Below, in pieces: positions 16,166 through 24,583 of a stretch of 64,000 nucleotides of DNA (positions are counted from its first letter, which is position 1; every line of letters begins with the position of its first letter). A model generated the notes under the pieces. It saw only the letters and a list, made by a program, of their open reading frames with translations. It was not told where the DNA came from and did no database searches. The translations under genes and the position numbers were made by a program. This DNA is from Dinoroseobacter sp039192165 (GTDB lineage: Bacteria > Pseudomonadota > Alphaproteobacteria > Rhodobacterales > Rhodobacteraceae): NCBI GenBank assembly GCA_039192165.1, contig JBCCXD010000004.1, positions 1 to 64,000 of the forward strand. Direction: 5' to 3'.

Positions 16166-17288
16166 CTATTTCTTTTCAAACAAGATACGAAGCCAACAAG
16201 TAACTCCATCGATGATCGCCGGGTTCCCATGCACGTCGCTGTGCCTCAAACGAGAATCTTCATCGCGGACTGCTTGAACCACACTGTCATCCCAAAGTGG
16301 ATCAGTTTTGGTCTCCGTAAGTTTAGACCATTGAAGATCAGCAGCTAGCAGCACTGTGCCCATGCCTGGTTTAGGTTGAGGCTCAGCAAATACTATGCAG
16401 TTTCGCAGCTTGTATGGTGCATCGAATCCGTTGGCTAGGTTCAAAAAAAGGCGCAATACACCTAGAATTGCGCATACTCCGAACACAACAATAAAGAGAA
16501 AACCGATCCAGAACCCAATCTCCAATTCAAAAACACCCAGAAGTATCGCCGGAGCCAATGCCAAGGTGAAAAATCCAAGTGTTCCAATAAAATAAAGCAT
16601 CTTCATTTTAGCCGACGTTATTGCGTACAGTAGCCAGTTGAAGAAATTTGCAGCACCGATCAAACCACCAGCTTCGTCGCCAATTCACCTCGCAACCAAT
16701 AGTTTCTCGTTGTCCACGTATGGCAGGGTCACTTCTGCGGCAACTCGTTGACCAGCTTCGACACTTTTCTCGTCCGATTGGAAAAAAACTCGCCAGCCAA
16801 TAATCGCGAACATGAAGCCTTCGGTCAGAATACTGGCCGATATCTCATGGGAAAAAAGTAGATAGACAAACAGGCAAAAAAACAAATGCCAGCAATATTG
16901 CCTTGTTCATCATGCTTGCTGCCGGACTGTACTTAACGTGTAAAAAAAGGGGTTGAGAGGCAAACAATTGCTGCTACCGTCTGACGTACCCGCTCTTCTC
17001 GGCAAGCGTGCATTGCTACGTTCCCGCCGTGACTGTGCGACAGCAAAACATGTTCGATTTCTTCATCTCTCCCCAGTTTTTTTTGGTCAACTCTTCGATG
17101 TGTTTTCCCAGTTGTTCGCCAGCTTGTAGTCTTGCATTTATGGAGTTTGCGCCGCTCCAAATATACTTGTTGATCTCAACGTCACCGGGGATCGATTCCC
17201 TCAATTTTTTGCAGAGAGCTGAATTGGGATCAGCCCATGCAGCATCCCTGGACCAAGTTCAATGAACAGTCGTTATTAAAGTCAACAT
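16166..17288 (-). pseudogene. Membrane-bound alpha/beta-hydrolase (lipase-like), inactivated by at least five lesions
   Basis: Joining minus-strand frames gives one protein: MLTLITTVH-[stop]-TWSRDAAW..., KYIWSGANSINARLQA, HIEELTKK / LGRDEEIEHVLLSHSHGGN, IVCLSTPF / LHVKYSPAASMMNKAILLAF, then SHEISASILTEG..., NEKLLVAR-[stop]-IGDEAGGLIGAANFFNWLL and a membrane-anchored tail with two hydrophobic helices. HSHGG is the nucleophile elbow. Lesions: TGA at 17259-17261 (expected Gly of HGT), frameshift in an 8-base run at 17077-17084, in a 7-base run at 16942-16948, in a 6-base run at 16852-16857, and TGA at 16685-16687. The shifts could individually be sequencing errors in homopolymers, but the two nonsense substitutions argue for real decay. 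Confidence 0.75.
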
Positions 17289-17544
17289 ACTGGGAATTGT
17301 CTCCGCCCAAATGAGGTCAGGATGGCTGTCGATTGACAGCATTGATCAGTAAATCCTTGCATTGATCAGGCGATGAGGCGAGAAAAGCAGACAATAGCAT
17401 AGAAAGCGGCAACCGGGACTATGGGCTCGTTGCAGACCTTCGAGGTGACGCAGCATCGCTCCTAGATTTGGACTAAAGGATAGCCGCTCCAGGCCCTTAG
17501 TTGCCATTCGCCAAAGCGGCTTGTGCTGAATTGCGGCTTTCTCG

Positions 17545-17635
17545 AAAGCGGTCATGTGACGGTTCCTGTCAGGTTCTCTCGCGGCAGACCTGGTGAATAA
17601 CCGCTGTGCGGACAGTGCGGACATTGGGCGCGCGC
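17545..17635. repeat. Dispersed repeat type B, copy 1
   Basis: It begins AAAGCGGTCATGTGACGGTT followed by CCTGTCAGGTTCTCTCGCG and ends near GTGCGGACAGTGCGGACATT. The same arrangement recurs at 28530-28617. An overlapping frame of 121 codons across 17346-17711 is not protein-like. Confidence 0.6.
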
Positions 17636-17835
17636 TGAGATGCGCGCTTAAGTAGCAGCAAATTGAGTAACATCTCTGGCTTGACCTTAAATCTAATGGA
17701 AACTCTAACAAGAGCGGGCGGAGAGCCGGTGAATGCCCACTAAACGCGCCACTTTCTTGAGCACTCGGGTGCAGCGCATTGCCTGTCCGAATTGCTCTCT
17801 CTGAGAGGGATCGAAGTGGGCGAAATTCAAGAGTT

Positions 17836-17930
17836 TCAACACTGGTCGTGGTTTTCTTGACAACGCAAGTTTCGGCTCACGAAGGCGTGAAGAACCCAGC
17901 AGTGATGGCCAGGATGGAAAGCCCTAAGCA
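17836..17930 (+). pseudogene. Fragment resembling the N-terminus of a c-type cytochrome (c556/c' type)
   Basis: The frame reads a signal-like stretch 'STLVVVFLTTQVSAHEGVKN' followed by 'PAVMARMES', which matches the start of periplasmic cytochromes c556/c' in this group. After that similarity stops; no CxxCH heme motif follows and the frame continues antisense to gtrA. It is probably a truncated remnant. The rest of 17289-18083 shows only repeat type B. Confidence 0.35.
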
Positions 17931-18083
17931 GAAGGAGCAGACCGCAGGCCGTTTCGTGAAGATGTGCAAGACTCCAGATCAACGATCGCTGGCGGCGTCT
18001 GGTTTAGCAGTCAATTCATCAACGCGGTCTGAGATCGAAAGATCGTTTTGGGCCAATTTCCTTGCAAGTTTGATTGCAAAGGG

Positions 18084-18512
18084 TCAGACCTTGGGTTTCG
18101 TTTCTCCCAAACAGCGGTATGCGTCAGCCCAAGGTTTTGTTCGTTCGGAAAACGCCCATGATCTTGAGAGCGCGAATGAGACCATTGCCGCAGCGCTGGT
18201 CGATAAAATAAGGCAGGCGAACGCATGGAATGCCTTTAATGCAAGCAAGCTCAATAGCACTGACTGATTGATCAAAAACCCAAGCAAGGCGACTGTTAGA
18301 AATCGCAGGAATGCGCGCATCCAATTCGCCTCATTTCCTTTGAAGGTGTAGGCGAAATGGCCGACAAAACTTGCGCCGAAAGCAATCATGAATGCGATGG
18401 GGTTTGCGAGAAGAGGGTTTATTCCGGCGTGTATCATCAAGCCACCCGTAATAATGTGGATGGCCGTAGAAAGGAAGCCTACAAAGCCGAACCTAATGGC
18501 CTGTCGGATCAT
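18084..18512 (-). CDS. GtrA-family membrane protein
   Basis: 142 aa with four membrane helices (IRFGFVGFLSTAIHIITGGL, PIAFMIAFGASFVGHFAYTF, FLTVALLGFLINQSVLLSLL, LILSTSAAAMVSFALSRSW). 'FALSRSWAFSE' matches the conserved GtrA C-terminus (…Y.wvF). GtrA-like proteins are thought to flip undecaprenyl-phosphate-linked sugars across the inner membrane. ATG 18512 overlaps the GT2 stop (ATGA), so it is coupled to the transferase that makes the lipid-linked sugar. Confidence 0.85.
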   Translation of the reverse strand: MIRQAIRFGFVGFLSTAIHIITGGLMIHAGINPLLANPIAFMIAFGASFVGHFAYTFKGNEANWMRAFLRFLTVALLGFLINQSVLLSLLALKAFHAFACLILSTSAAAMVSFALSRSWAFSERTKPWADAYRCLGETKPKV

Positions 18513-19501
18513 TTCTGGGACACTTCAGCGTTGTATTCGTAGTCGACTATGAAGCCGGGCCGGCCCTTAACTTCGGTAAAGATCCGAGCGACGTACTCGC
18601 CCAAGACACCGATCGAAATTAGTTGCACGCCGCTGAGTAGGAACATTCCGACCGCAAGGGTCGACCAACCTGGAAGGTCGGCCCCGAATGCTATCGTACG
18701 CGCAGTCAAGTAGAAGCCATAGGTCAATGAGGCGAGTGCAACAACACTCCCAATGCCTGTCCACAAGCGCAAAGGCCATGCCGTGAAACTTGTAAGTCCC
18801 GTGAGCGCGAGTTGAAAGAGTCCTGCAAAGCCGAACTTGCTCGAGCCTTCCTCGCGTTCCCGTAACTCGACAGGGATCGCTACGCTCTTGAAACCCACCC
18901 AGCCGTAGAGACCCTTCATGAACCTGTTTCGCTCCTTGAGGGAGCAGATGGTGTCAACGACCTTGCGGTCCATAAGCCTGAAATCCCGGGCATCCACCGG
19001 AATTGGAGTGTCGTTGCCAAAGTTAAGGGCTTTGTAGAAGGCACTAGTGAGCATGCGCTTCGCCGCGGATTCGTCGCGCCTATGCGCTCGCACTGCGTAG
19101 GCCATGTCGTACCCGTTTCGCCAATAGTCGAGCATTTTCTTCAGCGCGCTCAGGGGCTCCTGGCGATCTGCGTCAATCGTTATGACAGCTTCCCCTTTGG
19201 CCGCGACGAGACCCGCCATTAGGGCTTGTTCTTTCCCAAAATTGCGAGACAAGCGTATTATGCGAAGCGGCATGCCTACGCAACAGGTGCGAGCGCGTGC
19301 AAAGGTGGCGTCGGAGCTGCCGTCGTCCACCAAAATGATCTCGTATGAAGCGACAAGTTGTTGCGCTTCGCAATTCACACTTTGCAGGGCCCTTGCTATG
19401 TTCTCCTCTTCATTGAACGCCGGTATGACAAAAGAAACTTGGGGATGTGCCGGAAGGATGCAGACTGGTCGGGAAGAAAGACTGGGGGACAGCTGGTTCA
19501 T
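18509..19501 (-). CDS. GT2 polyprenyl-phosphate glycosyltransferase (GtrB/ArnC-like)
   Basis: 330 aa. GT-A fold at the N-terminus: VSFVIPAFNEEENIARAL, 'IILVDDGSSDATF', nucleotide-sugar DxD in ITIDADRQEP, and RDFRLMDRKVVD, typical of DPM1/GtrB enzymes. Two C-terminal membrane helices (about residues 235-300) anchor it. It transfers a sugar to undecaprenyl phosphate on the cytoplasmic face. It sits between gtrA-like and ArnT-like genes with ATGA overlaps on both sides: a complete cassette for synthesis, flipping and periplasmic transfer of a single sugar. Confidence 0.88.
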   Translation of the reverse strand: MNQLSPSLSSRPVCILPAHPQVSFVIPAFNEEENIARALQSVNCEAQQLVASYEIILVDDGSSDATFARARTCCVGMPLRIIRLSRNFGKEQALMAGLVAAKGEAVITIDADRQEPLSALKKMLDYWRNGYDMAYAVRAHRRDESAAKRMLTSAFYKALNFGNDTPIPVDARDFRLMDRKVVDTICSLKERNRFMKGLYGWVGFKSVAIPVELREREEGSSKFGFAGLFQLALTGLTSFTAWPLRLWTGIGSVVALASLTYGFYLTARTIAFGADLPGWSTLAVGMFLLSGVQLISIGVLGEYVARIFTEVKGRPGFIVDYEYNAEVSQK

Positions 19502-21009
19502 TCGCTAACCTCCAAAAAAATGGTGTGTCGTCTGTAGGTTCTCAACTCGGAGAAATGAATACCAAGCGATTGCTTTGCAGTGTCCAAATGACTGTTGTGG
19601 ACGATGACAGCATCCGTTACTCGATTATTGCCTAGGCTCCTGAGATCCTCCTCGGTTGGGAGCGCTGACGCGGTACCGCGGGTATAAAATTCTGCAGAGA
19701 AACTTCGATGGGGAAAGGTCGATATCGCCGCATCCGGCGCGACTGACAGGACATCTGAAACCAAGCTATCTTTGGTTCTTGCTTCTAACGTCTCCGGCGA
19801 CAGCTTCACGAGCGAAGTAACTGTCGCAAAAAACACAATTGCAACAGCAATGCAGACCCAGAACCCGGACCATGCGAACTTGGAACCGGCGCCAAAATCA
19901 GAAACTACGACTGTCGCAACCAATAGTGCGAAGGCAGGTACAGCAGGCAAGACATAGGCCGGAAGAACATTTGCTGCCGGAGTGAACAGGATCATCGGAG
20001 CTATCGTCCAAAGAACGAGATACAACACGCGATCCCGCGCAAGGCCTGAAAAGGCGTCTAGCGATTTTTTTGGCTGAGCAACTTTCGACAAGAGAAGAAG
20101 TGTCCAGGGGAGAAATGCACCCAGAGCGAAAAGCCAGATCATTCCCTTCGGTTCTTCGTGGCCTGCTCCGTAAAGATCGCCTTGCCAACCGGGGACTAGA
20201 AACCGCTCGATGTGCTCTCCTACAAGGAAATAGCGAAGGAAACCGGGCGTACTTATTTCCGCCAGTGCATACCAAGGTGCAGTCAGGGCTACTGTCACTG
20301 CGACACCGGTAATCCAAGGCAAGTGGCCGACCAAATGCCATCGGTTTCCAAGCAAGAGCCATAGGAAAATCGGGATACCGGTCACGACAACTGCGGTGGG
20401 ACCTTTCGCAAGCAATCCTATCGCCAGACCCACGAAGAAAAGATGGCCCCAAACGCGATCTCCTTGCCGCGTTGAGCTCGCGATGAAGAAACCGACCATG
20501 CAAAGCGTTGTACCCAGAACCATTGACATATCAGTCATGACAAAGGCGGATGCGCCAAAAAACAAAACTGAGGATGTGCACACGACAGTCGCGACAATGG
20601 CTATGGTTCGGCCTGCTTCCATACGAGCCCAGGAATACAAGACTGCCAATACACCGAAGCTCGTGACCAGGATAAGGACGCGGGCCCCGAATGGCCCCAC
20701 ACCGAAGAGCTTCATTCCAATTGCAGAGAGCCATGTATGGAGGGGTGGTTTGCCCCAGAATGGGACGCCGTAGTCAAACTGCGGCGTGATCCAATTATTG
20801 GTTTCAATCATCTTGCGCGCGATCTCTGCGTATCGCGCTTCGGTTGTGTCCGTGAATGGAAGCCAGAACAACAAAAACAGCCTGATGATCAACAGAAGTC
20901 CAAGAACGAGGACGAGCTTTCTTTCGAGTTGTTCTTTTGAGATTGCGCCGAGGTACAGTGCGTTATCTCGGGCGGGTTTTTGATCGTAGTTGGTGATTGC
21001 TTCGGACAT
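19498..21009 (-). CDS. ArnT/PMT-like membrane glycosyltransferase
   Basis: 503 aa with about 11-12 membrane helices. The first periplasmic loop has the acidic motif DTTEARYAEIARKMIETNNW, and 'PQFDYGVPFWGKPPLHTWLS' follows, both diagnostic of the ArnT/PMT_2 family. 'AKGPTAVVV' is the conserved later loop. The C-terminal 110 residues are periplasmic. It uses an undecaprenyl-phosphate sugar made by the adjacent GT2 to modify lipid A, a glycan or a protein. First gene of the three-gene minus-strand operon. The true acceptor is unknown. Confidence 0.88.
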   Translation of the reverse strand: MSEAITNYDQKPARDNALYLGAISKEQLERKLVLVLGLLLIIRLFLLFWLPFTDTTEARYAEIARKMIETNNWITPQFDYGVPFWGKPPLHTWLSAIGMKLFGVGPFGARVLILVTSFGVLAVLYSWARMEAGRTIAIVATVVCTSSVLFFGASAFVMTDMSMVLGTTLCMVGFFIASSTRQGDRVWGHLFFVGLAIGLLAKGPTAVVVTGIPIFLWLLLGNRWHLVGHLPWITGVAVTVALTAPWYALAEISTPGFLRYFLVGEHIERFLVPGWQGDLYGAGHEEPKGMIWLFALGAFLPWTLLLLSKVAQPKKSLDAFSGLARDRVLYLVLWTIAPMILFTPAANVLPAYVLPAVPAFALLVATVVVSDFGAGSKFAWSGFWVCIAVAIVFFATVTSLVKLSPETLEARTKDSLVSDVLSVAPDAAISTFPHRSFSAEFYTRGTASALPTEEDLRSLGNNRVTDAVIVHNSHLDTAKQSLGIHFSELRTYRRHTIFLEVSE

Positions 21010-21191
21010 TTTTTGCCTAAAGAAGTTTTTTATTGTCTTCAGTGTAGTGGCCCACCTCCGATGCGCTCGTCAGTGCAACTCATGCAGAGCGTCGACGAAG
21101 CGGAGGCTGACAAGAATTAGGAGAACAACGCGCCAGAAAGCGCATCAATCCGCCTGAGGAAACGGCCGCTGCGCAAGCCGTATGAAGTGGT

Positions 21192-22412
21192 TCAATTCAC
21201 TTGCAGAGACTTTAGTGCTTTGCGAATTTCTGCGGTCTGTTTGGTCAATAGATCCGCGAAGGCTTCCCCGTCGAGTTTTTGTTCGATCCAACCGTTCTCA
21301 ATCGCGGCCTTTTCCCGGGCTTCCGTTTCGTACAGTTTGTCGAATGTTGCCTGGTATCGAGCAATCTGATCGGGGCTTGTGCCGGGTGCTGTAACAATGC
21401 CGCTCCACGTCGTAAGCTCCATATCAATGTCCTGTTCCTGAAGGGTAGGAATGCCAGTAATCTGGTCCGTTGCTTCACCTGCAGTGACGCCAATTATTCG
21501 CACGCTACCTTTTTGCGCGAGCGCATTGGCCCTGGAATAGTCGGTGGCTATCGCGTCGACTTTCCCCGATGAAAGTGCCGCGAGCGCCGGAGCCGGCGCA
21601 TAAAACTGCACATAATCGAACGCCGGGGATACTCCTGCTGCCTTTGTTGCCATCACTGCGGCAATGTGATCGATGCCGCCTTCTGCTGAACCGCCACCAA
21701 TTGAGAAGTCTGTCTCGCCAGTTTGCATTTCAGCAATGAGATCGTTCATCGACCGATACCGACTTTCTGCATGGACGATGAAAGCAACATAGTCCCCGAT
21801 AGGTGCCGCAACGGGGATCAGGTCTTCGAAACTGTCTGAGTATGTTCCGTTTAGAGACCGAATAACAATCTGAGTGGTCTTCAGCATCAGTGTGTCTTGC
21901 TGCGAGGCGGCACTATCCAACATATAGGACAAGCCTTCGCCGCCATTGTTCCCATCACGATTTTCAAAAAGGACGTCTTCGATTACACCAGAAGCCTCGA
22001 AGGCGAGACCAATAGAGCGTGTTGTCCCATCCCATCCAACACCTTGGTGTCCCGGTATCAGGAAGGTTGCTTCATCAAGAACTTCATCGGCGCTGGTTTC
22101 GCCTTCCGCAGGATCATCCGTGGGATCGTCGTCCGTCCAGACGTTCAGGATTTCTCCGGTTTCAATGTCGACCTTGAACTCGATTTCCTCGCCCGCGTCG
22201 TTGAGGATTTCTATGTCGATGACGGGCCTACCTTCAAAAGTGTCGCGCTCTGCTTCGACAACGGTTCCAGGCTGCGCGGCAAGCGCGACTTCGATGGCGT
22301 CATCTATCGACAGTTGCGATTCAGATGGTGTGTCGGAAGTTGACTGAGCGAACGCGGATGCAGCCAAGATCCCAATTGATACTGTTAGCGCCAGAGTCTT
22401 CATGCTGTTCAT
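21192..22412 (-). CDS. PepSY-TctC (Bug) fusion: periplasmic solute-binding protein with N-terminal PepSY domain
   Basis: 406 aa from ATG 22412 (MNSMKTLALTVSIGILAASA signal peptide); an open frame upstream to 22544 is not used. Residues about 30-95 form a PepSY domain (LSIDDAIEVALAAQPG, 'RPVIDIEILNDAGEEIEFKV', DIETGEILNV). After an acidic linker, residues about 110-406 are a full TctC/Bug binding protein (GLAFEASGVIEDVLFENRDG, SIGGGSAEGGIDHIAAVMAT, 'VQFYAPAPALAALSSGKVDA'). I know these two domains as separate proteins, so the fusion is unusual. No TctA/TctB permease is in the window; a two-component system lies directly upstream on the same strand, suggesting a sensory role as for BctC/BctDE in Bordetella. 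Confidence 0.8.
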   Translation of the reverse strand: MNSMKTLALTVSIGILAASAFAQSTSDTPSESQLSIDDAIEVALAAQPGTVVEAERDTFEGRPVIDIEILNDAGEEIEFKVDIETGEILNVWTDDDPTDDPAEGETSADEVLDEATFLIPGHQGVGWDGTTRSIGLAFEASGVIEDVLFENRDGNNGGEGLSYMLDSAASQQDTLMLKTTQIVIRSLNGTYSDSFEDLIPVAAPIGDYVAFIVHAESRYRSMNDLIAEMQTGETDFSIGGGSAEGGIDHIAAVMATKAAGVSPAFDYVQFYAPAPALAALSSGKVDAIATDYSRANALAQKGSVRIIGVTAGEATDQITGIPTLQEQDIDMELTTWSGIVTAPGTSPDQIARYQATFDKLYETEAREKAAIENGWIEQKLDGEAFADLLTKQTAEIRKALKSLQVN

Positions 22413-22650
22413 CGAATTGCTCCAGATTTTGTGTGTGAGGGTTGGACACGCATCCCGATATGGACGACACACTTCGCACCAGCCTGTCAGCTGCATTACA
22501 CTATTGTGATTTGGACCTTTTTGGCGGTCGTCCACTTCTGACATTGGTCTGGGCCAGCCTTAGAAATGAGACCGGAACCAAACGTGTAAACGCTCGGAAT
22601 AGCTCTTGCCCACCAGCAAGAGAATGGTCCGGTGTTAAGAGGCTATGCGG

Positions 22651-23937
22651 CTATTCCAGATTTGCGAACCGGACCGTCACCGTCAGGCCCCGTCCGTTCG
22701 GCCCATCAGCGAGCGAGAGGTCAGCATCGTGCAGTTCTGCAATGGCACGCACCAAAGACAACCCCAATCCAAAGCCTTCGCCCTGACGGGTCTTCTCCCC
22801 CTGGTAAAGCGGCTGGAGAACCCTTTCACGATCTTCAAAAGGTATCCCTGGGCCTTGGTCGCTCACTGAGATCTGCCGCCCATAACAACTGAGCGTTATC
22901 GTTTGCTTCGCCGCACCATAGCGAAGCGAATTCTGGATCAGGTTCGCCAAGAGCTGCACAAGCATGTCAAAGTCGCCGTGAATTTGAGCCGGTTTGGTCA
23001 GGTCAACGATCAGCTCCTGGCCTTCGTCCTCTATGACGGGTCTGAAAGTCTCTGCCACCTGCATTACCAATCGCTGCAGGTCAACTGGAGCAAAGCCAAT
23101 ACGCCCCGTCCCGCTTTCGATCCGTGACAGGCGCAACAAAGCTTCGAATGTGCTCGTGATCTGGTCGATTTGATCAAGTGCGTCGTCGAGCACGTCCTCT
23201 GACACAGTGCGCCCTTTCTCGGACAAGTCGACCGACGCCGTTTCGATCTTAGCCCGGAGCCTCGCAAGTGGAGTTCGCAGGTCATGGGCAATGTTCGAAG
23301 ATTGCACCCGCATATCCGTCATGGCCTGTTCTAGCCGAGCAGTCGTCGAGTTGATCCGGGCCGCTACAAGACTGAGATCATCGTGTCCGTCGACGATTAT
23401 GCGCTGATCCAGCCGACCCTGAGCCACCGCGGCCAAACCGCCGGTAATCCTGTTCAGCCGCGCTTGCGCGCGACGTGCCATCCACAATCCCGCAACACCT
23501 GCAGTTAGCAGACTTCCCAAGAGACTTAGCTGCATGCCAGCAGCCAGAATGTCGCGAAGCTCTTCCTGACGTTCGGTGTTCTCACCCAAAAGTATGATCC
23601 CCTGCGGCGTTTGCCGTTGGTAGTAACGTGTCTCGGCCCCTTGTTCGGGGTCGGTCCAGAAGCCAAACGGCTTTGAGTCATCGGTAAGACTGGCGCTCTC
23701 TCCGTCGTCAAGTTCAGGTAGCGGATGGCCCGCCGACAAGGCCTGCACAGTGATTTCCATGCGTTCGCTCAAACGACTGTCAACCGCGCGAAACATCTCC
23801 CTCTGCACCAGGAAGTACGTGCTGCCCCATGCAATCACCGCAATGATCATAAAGAGCGCCAGCAAGATGAGGGACTGCCTGAGCGCGGACAGACGAAAAA
23901 GGGACCTAAGCTGGATCAAAAACGTAACCCGAACCAC
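22651..23937 (-). CDS. Sensor histidine kinase (TctE/QseC-like)
   Basis: 428 aa from GTG 23937, overlapping the response-regulator stop. First membrane helix at about residues 20-42 (LILLALFMIIAVIAWGSTYF), a periplasmic domain of about 105 residues, a second helix at about 150-170, a HAMP domain (RLNRITGGLAAVAQGRLDQR), H-box SSNIAHDLRTPLARLR, N-box LLANLIQNSLRYG, then G boxes VSDQGPGIPF and GFGLGLSL. All catalytic boxes are intact. It senses a periplasmic or membrane signal, perhaps through the PepSY-TctC protein, and phosphorylates the regulator encoded just upstream. Confidence 0.9.
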   Translation of the reverse strand: MVRVTFLIQLRSLFRLSALRQSLILLALFMIIAVIAWGSTYFLVQREMFRAVDSRLSERMEITVQALSAGHPLPELDDGESASLTDDSKPFGFWTDPEQGAETRYYQRQTPQGIILLGENTERQEELRDILAAGMQLSLLGSLLTAGVAGLWMARRAQARLNRITGGLAAVAQGRLDQRIIVDGHDDLSLVAARINSTTARLEQAMTDMRVQSSNIAHDLRTPLARLRAKIETASVDLSEKGRTVSEDVLDDALDQIDQITSTFEALLRLSRIESGTGRIGFAPVDLQRLVMQVAETFRPVIEDEGQELIVDLTKPAQIHGDFDMLVQLLANLIQNSLRYGAAKQTITLSCYGRQISVSDQGPGIPFEDRERVLQPLYQGEKTRQGEGFGLGLSLVRAIAELHDADLSLADGPNGRGLTVTVRFANLE

Positions 23938-24583
23938 GAATTGTCCGGATCAGCGTGTCGCCGAACGGCTTTTCGATCTTTCTGCGCAGGCGGCTGATGT
24001 GGGTTTCCACGACGCTTGTGGTCGGATCAAAGCTCATATCCCAAACTTTCTCCAGAAGCATTGTGCGGGTTTGCACGCGGCCTTTGGAACGTATGAAGAC
24101 CTCTAGAAGCAGGAACTCCTTGGGGTTTAGCGCGACCGACTCCCCCTGTCGGACACAAGTCCTTCTGTGAAGATCGATTGTAATGTCGCCGGCAGTCAGT
24201 TCTGAAGCGATATCCTCGGTCGCACCGGGGCGCCGCATCAATCCCTCCACGCGTGCGAGAAGCTCGGAGAAGGCGAAAGGCTTGGCAAGGTAGTCCTCGC
24301 CACCTGCGCGCAACCCCTCAACCCGATCATCTACTTCGCTCAACGCGGTCAAAAAGATTGCCGGTACCGTCACCTTGGCCTCCCGCAAGGCCTTTAGGAC
24401 CGAAAGACCATCCAGACCTGGCACCATCCGATCGAGCACAAGCACGTCGTAACTCTGGCTCATAGCCGCGACGAGAGCATCTTTTCCATCGGCAAAGACA
24501 TCCGCCACATGGCCAGCTTCGCGGAGCCCTTGCTCCAGCCACGCACCAAGCTTTGGATCGTCTTCAAGTACCAGCAGCCGCAT
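23906..24583 (-). CDS. OmpR/PhoB-family response regulator
   Basis: 225 aa. Receiver domain with acidic pocket LEDDP, phospho-acceptor Asp in DVLVLDRMVPG, Thr in AIFLTAL and Lys in YLAKPF. The C-terminal winged helix includes LNPKEFLLLEVFIRSKGRV and VVETHISRLRRKIEKPF. It overlaps the ferric-reductase-like gene upstream by 20 nt and the kinase downstream by 32 nt, so all three are translated together. Likely targets are its own operon and the PepSY-TctC gene. Confidence 0.92.
   Translation of the reverse strand: MRLLVLEDDPKLGAWLEQGLREAGHVADVFADGKDALVAAMSQSYDVLVLDRMVPGLDGLSVLKALREAKVTVPAIFLTALSEVDDRVEGLRAGGEDYLAKPFAFSELLARVEGLMRRPGATEDIASELTAGDITIDLHRRTCVRQGESVALNPKEFLLLEVFIRSKGRVQTRTMLLEKVWDMSFDPTTSVVETHISRLRRKIEKPFGDTLIRTIRGSGYVFDPA

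Noticed and set aside
17346..17711. A 121-codon minus-strand frame
   Set aside because: It reads through a dispersed repeat and shows no protein-like pattern.
17779..18267. A 162-codon gene on the plus strand
   Set aside because: Only its first part resembles a cytochrome start; the rest is antisense to the convincing GtrA gene.
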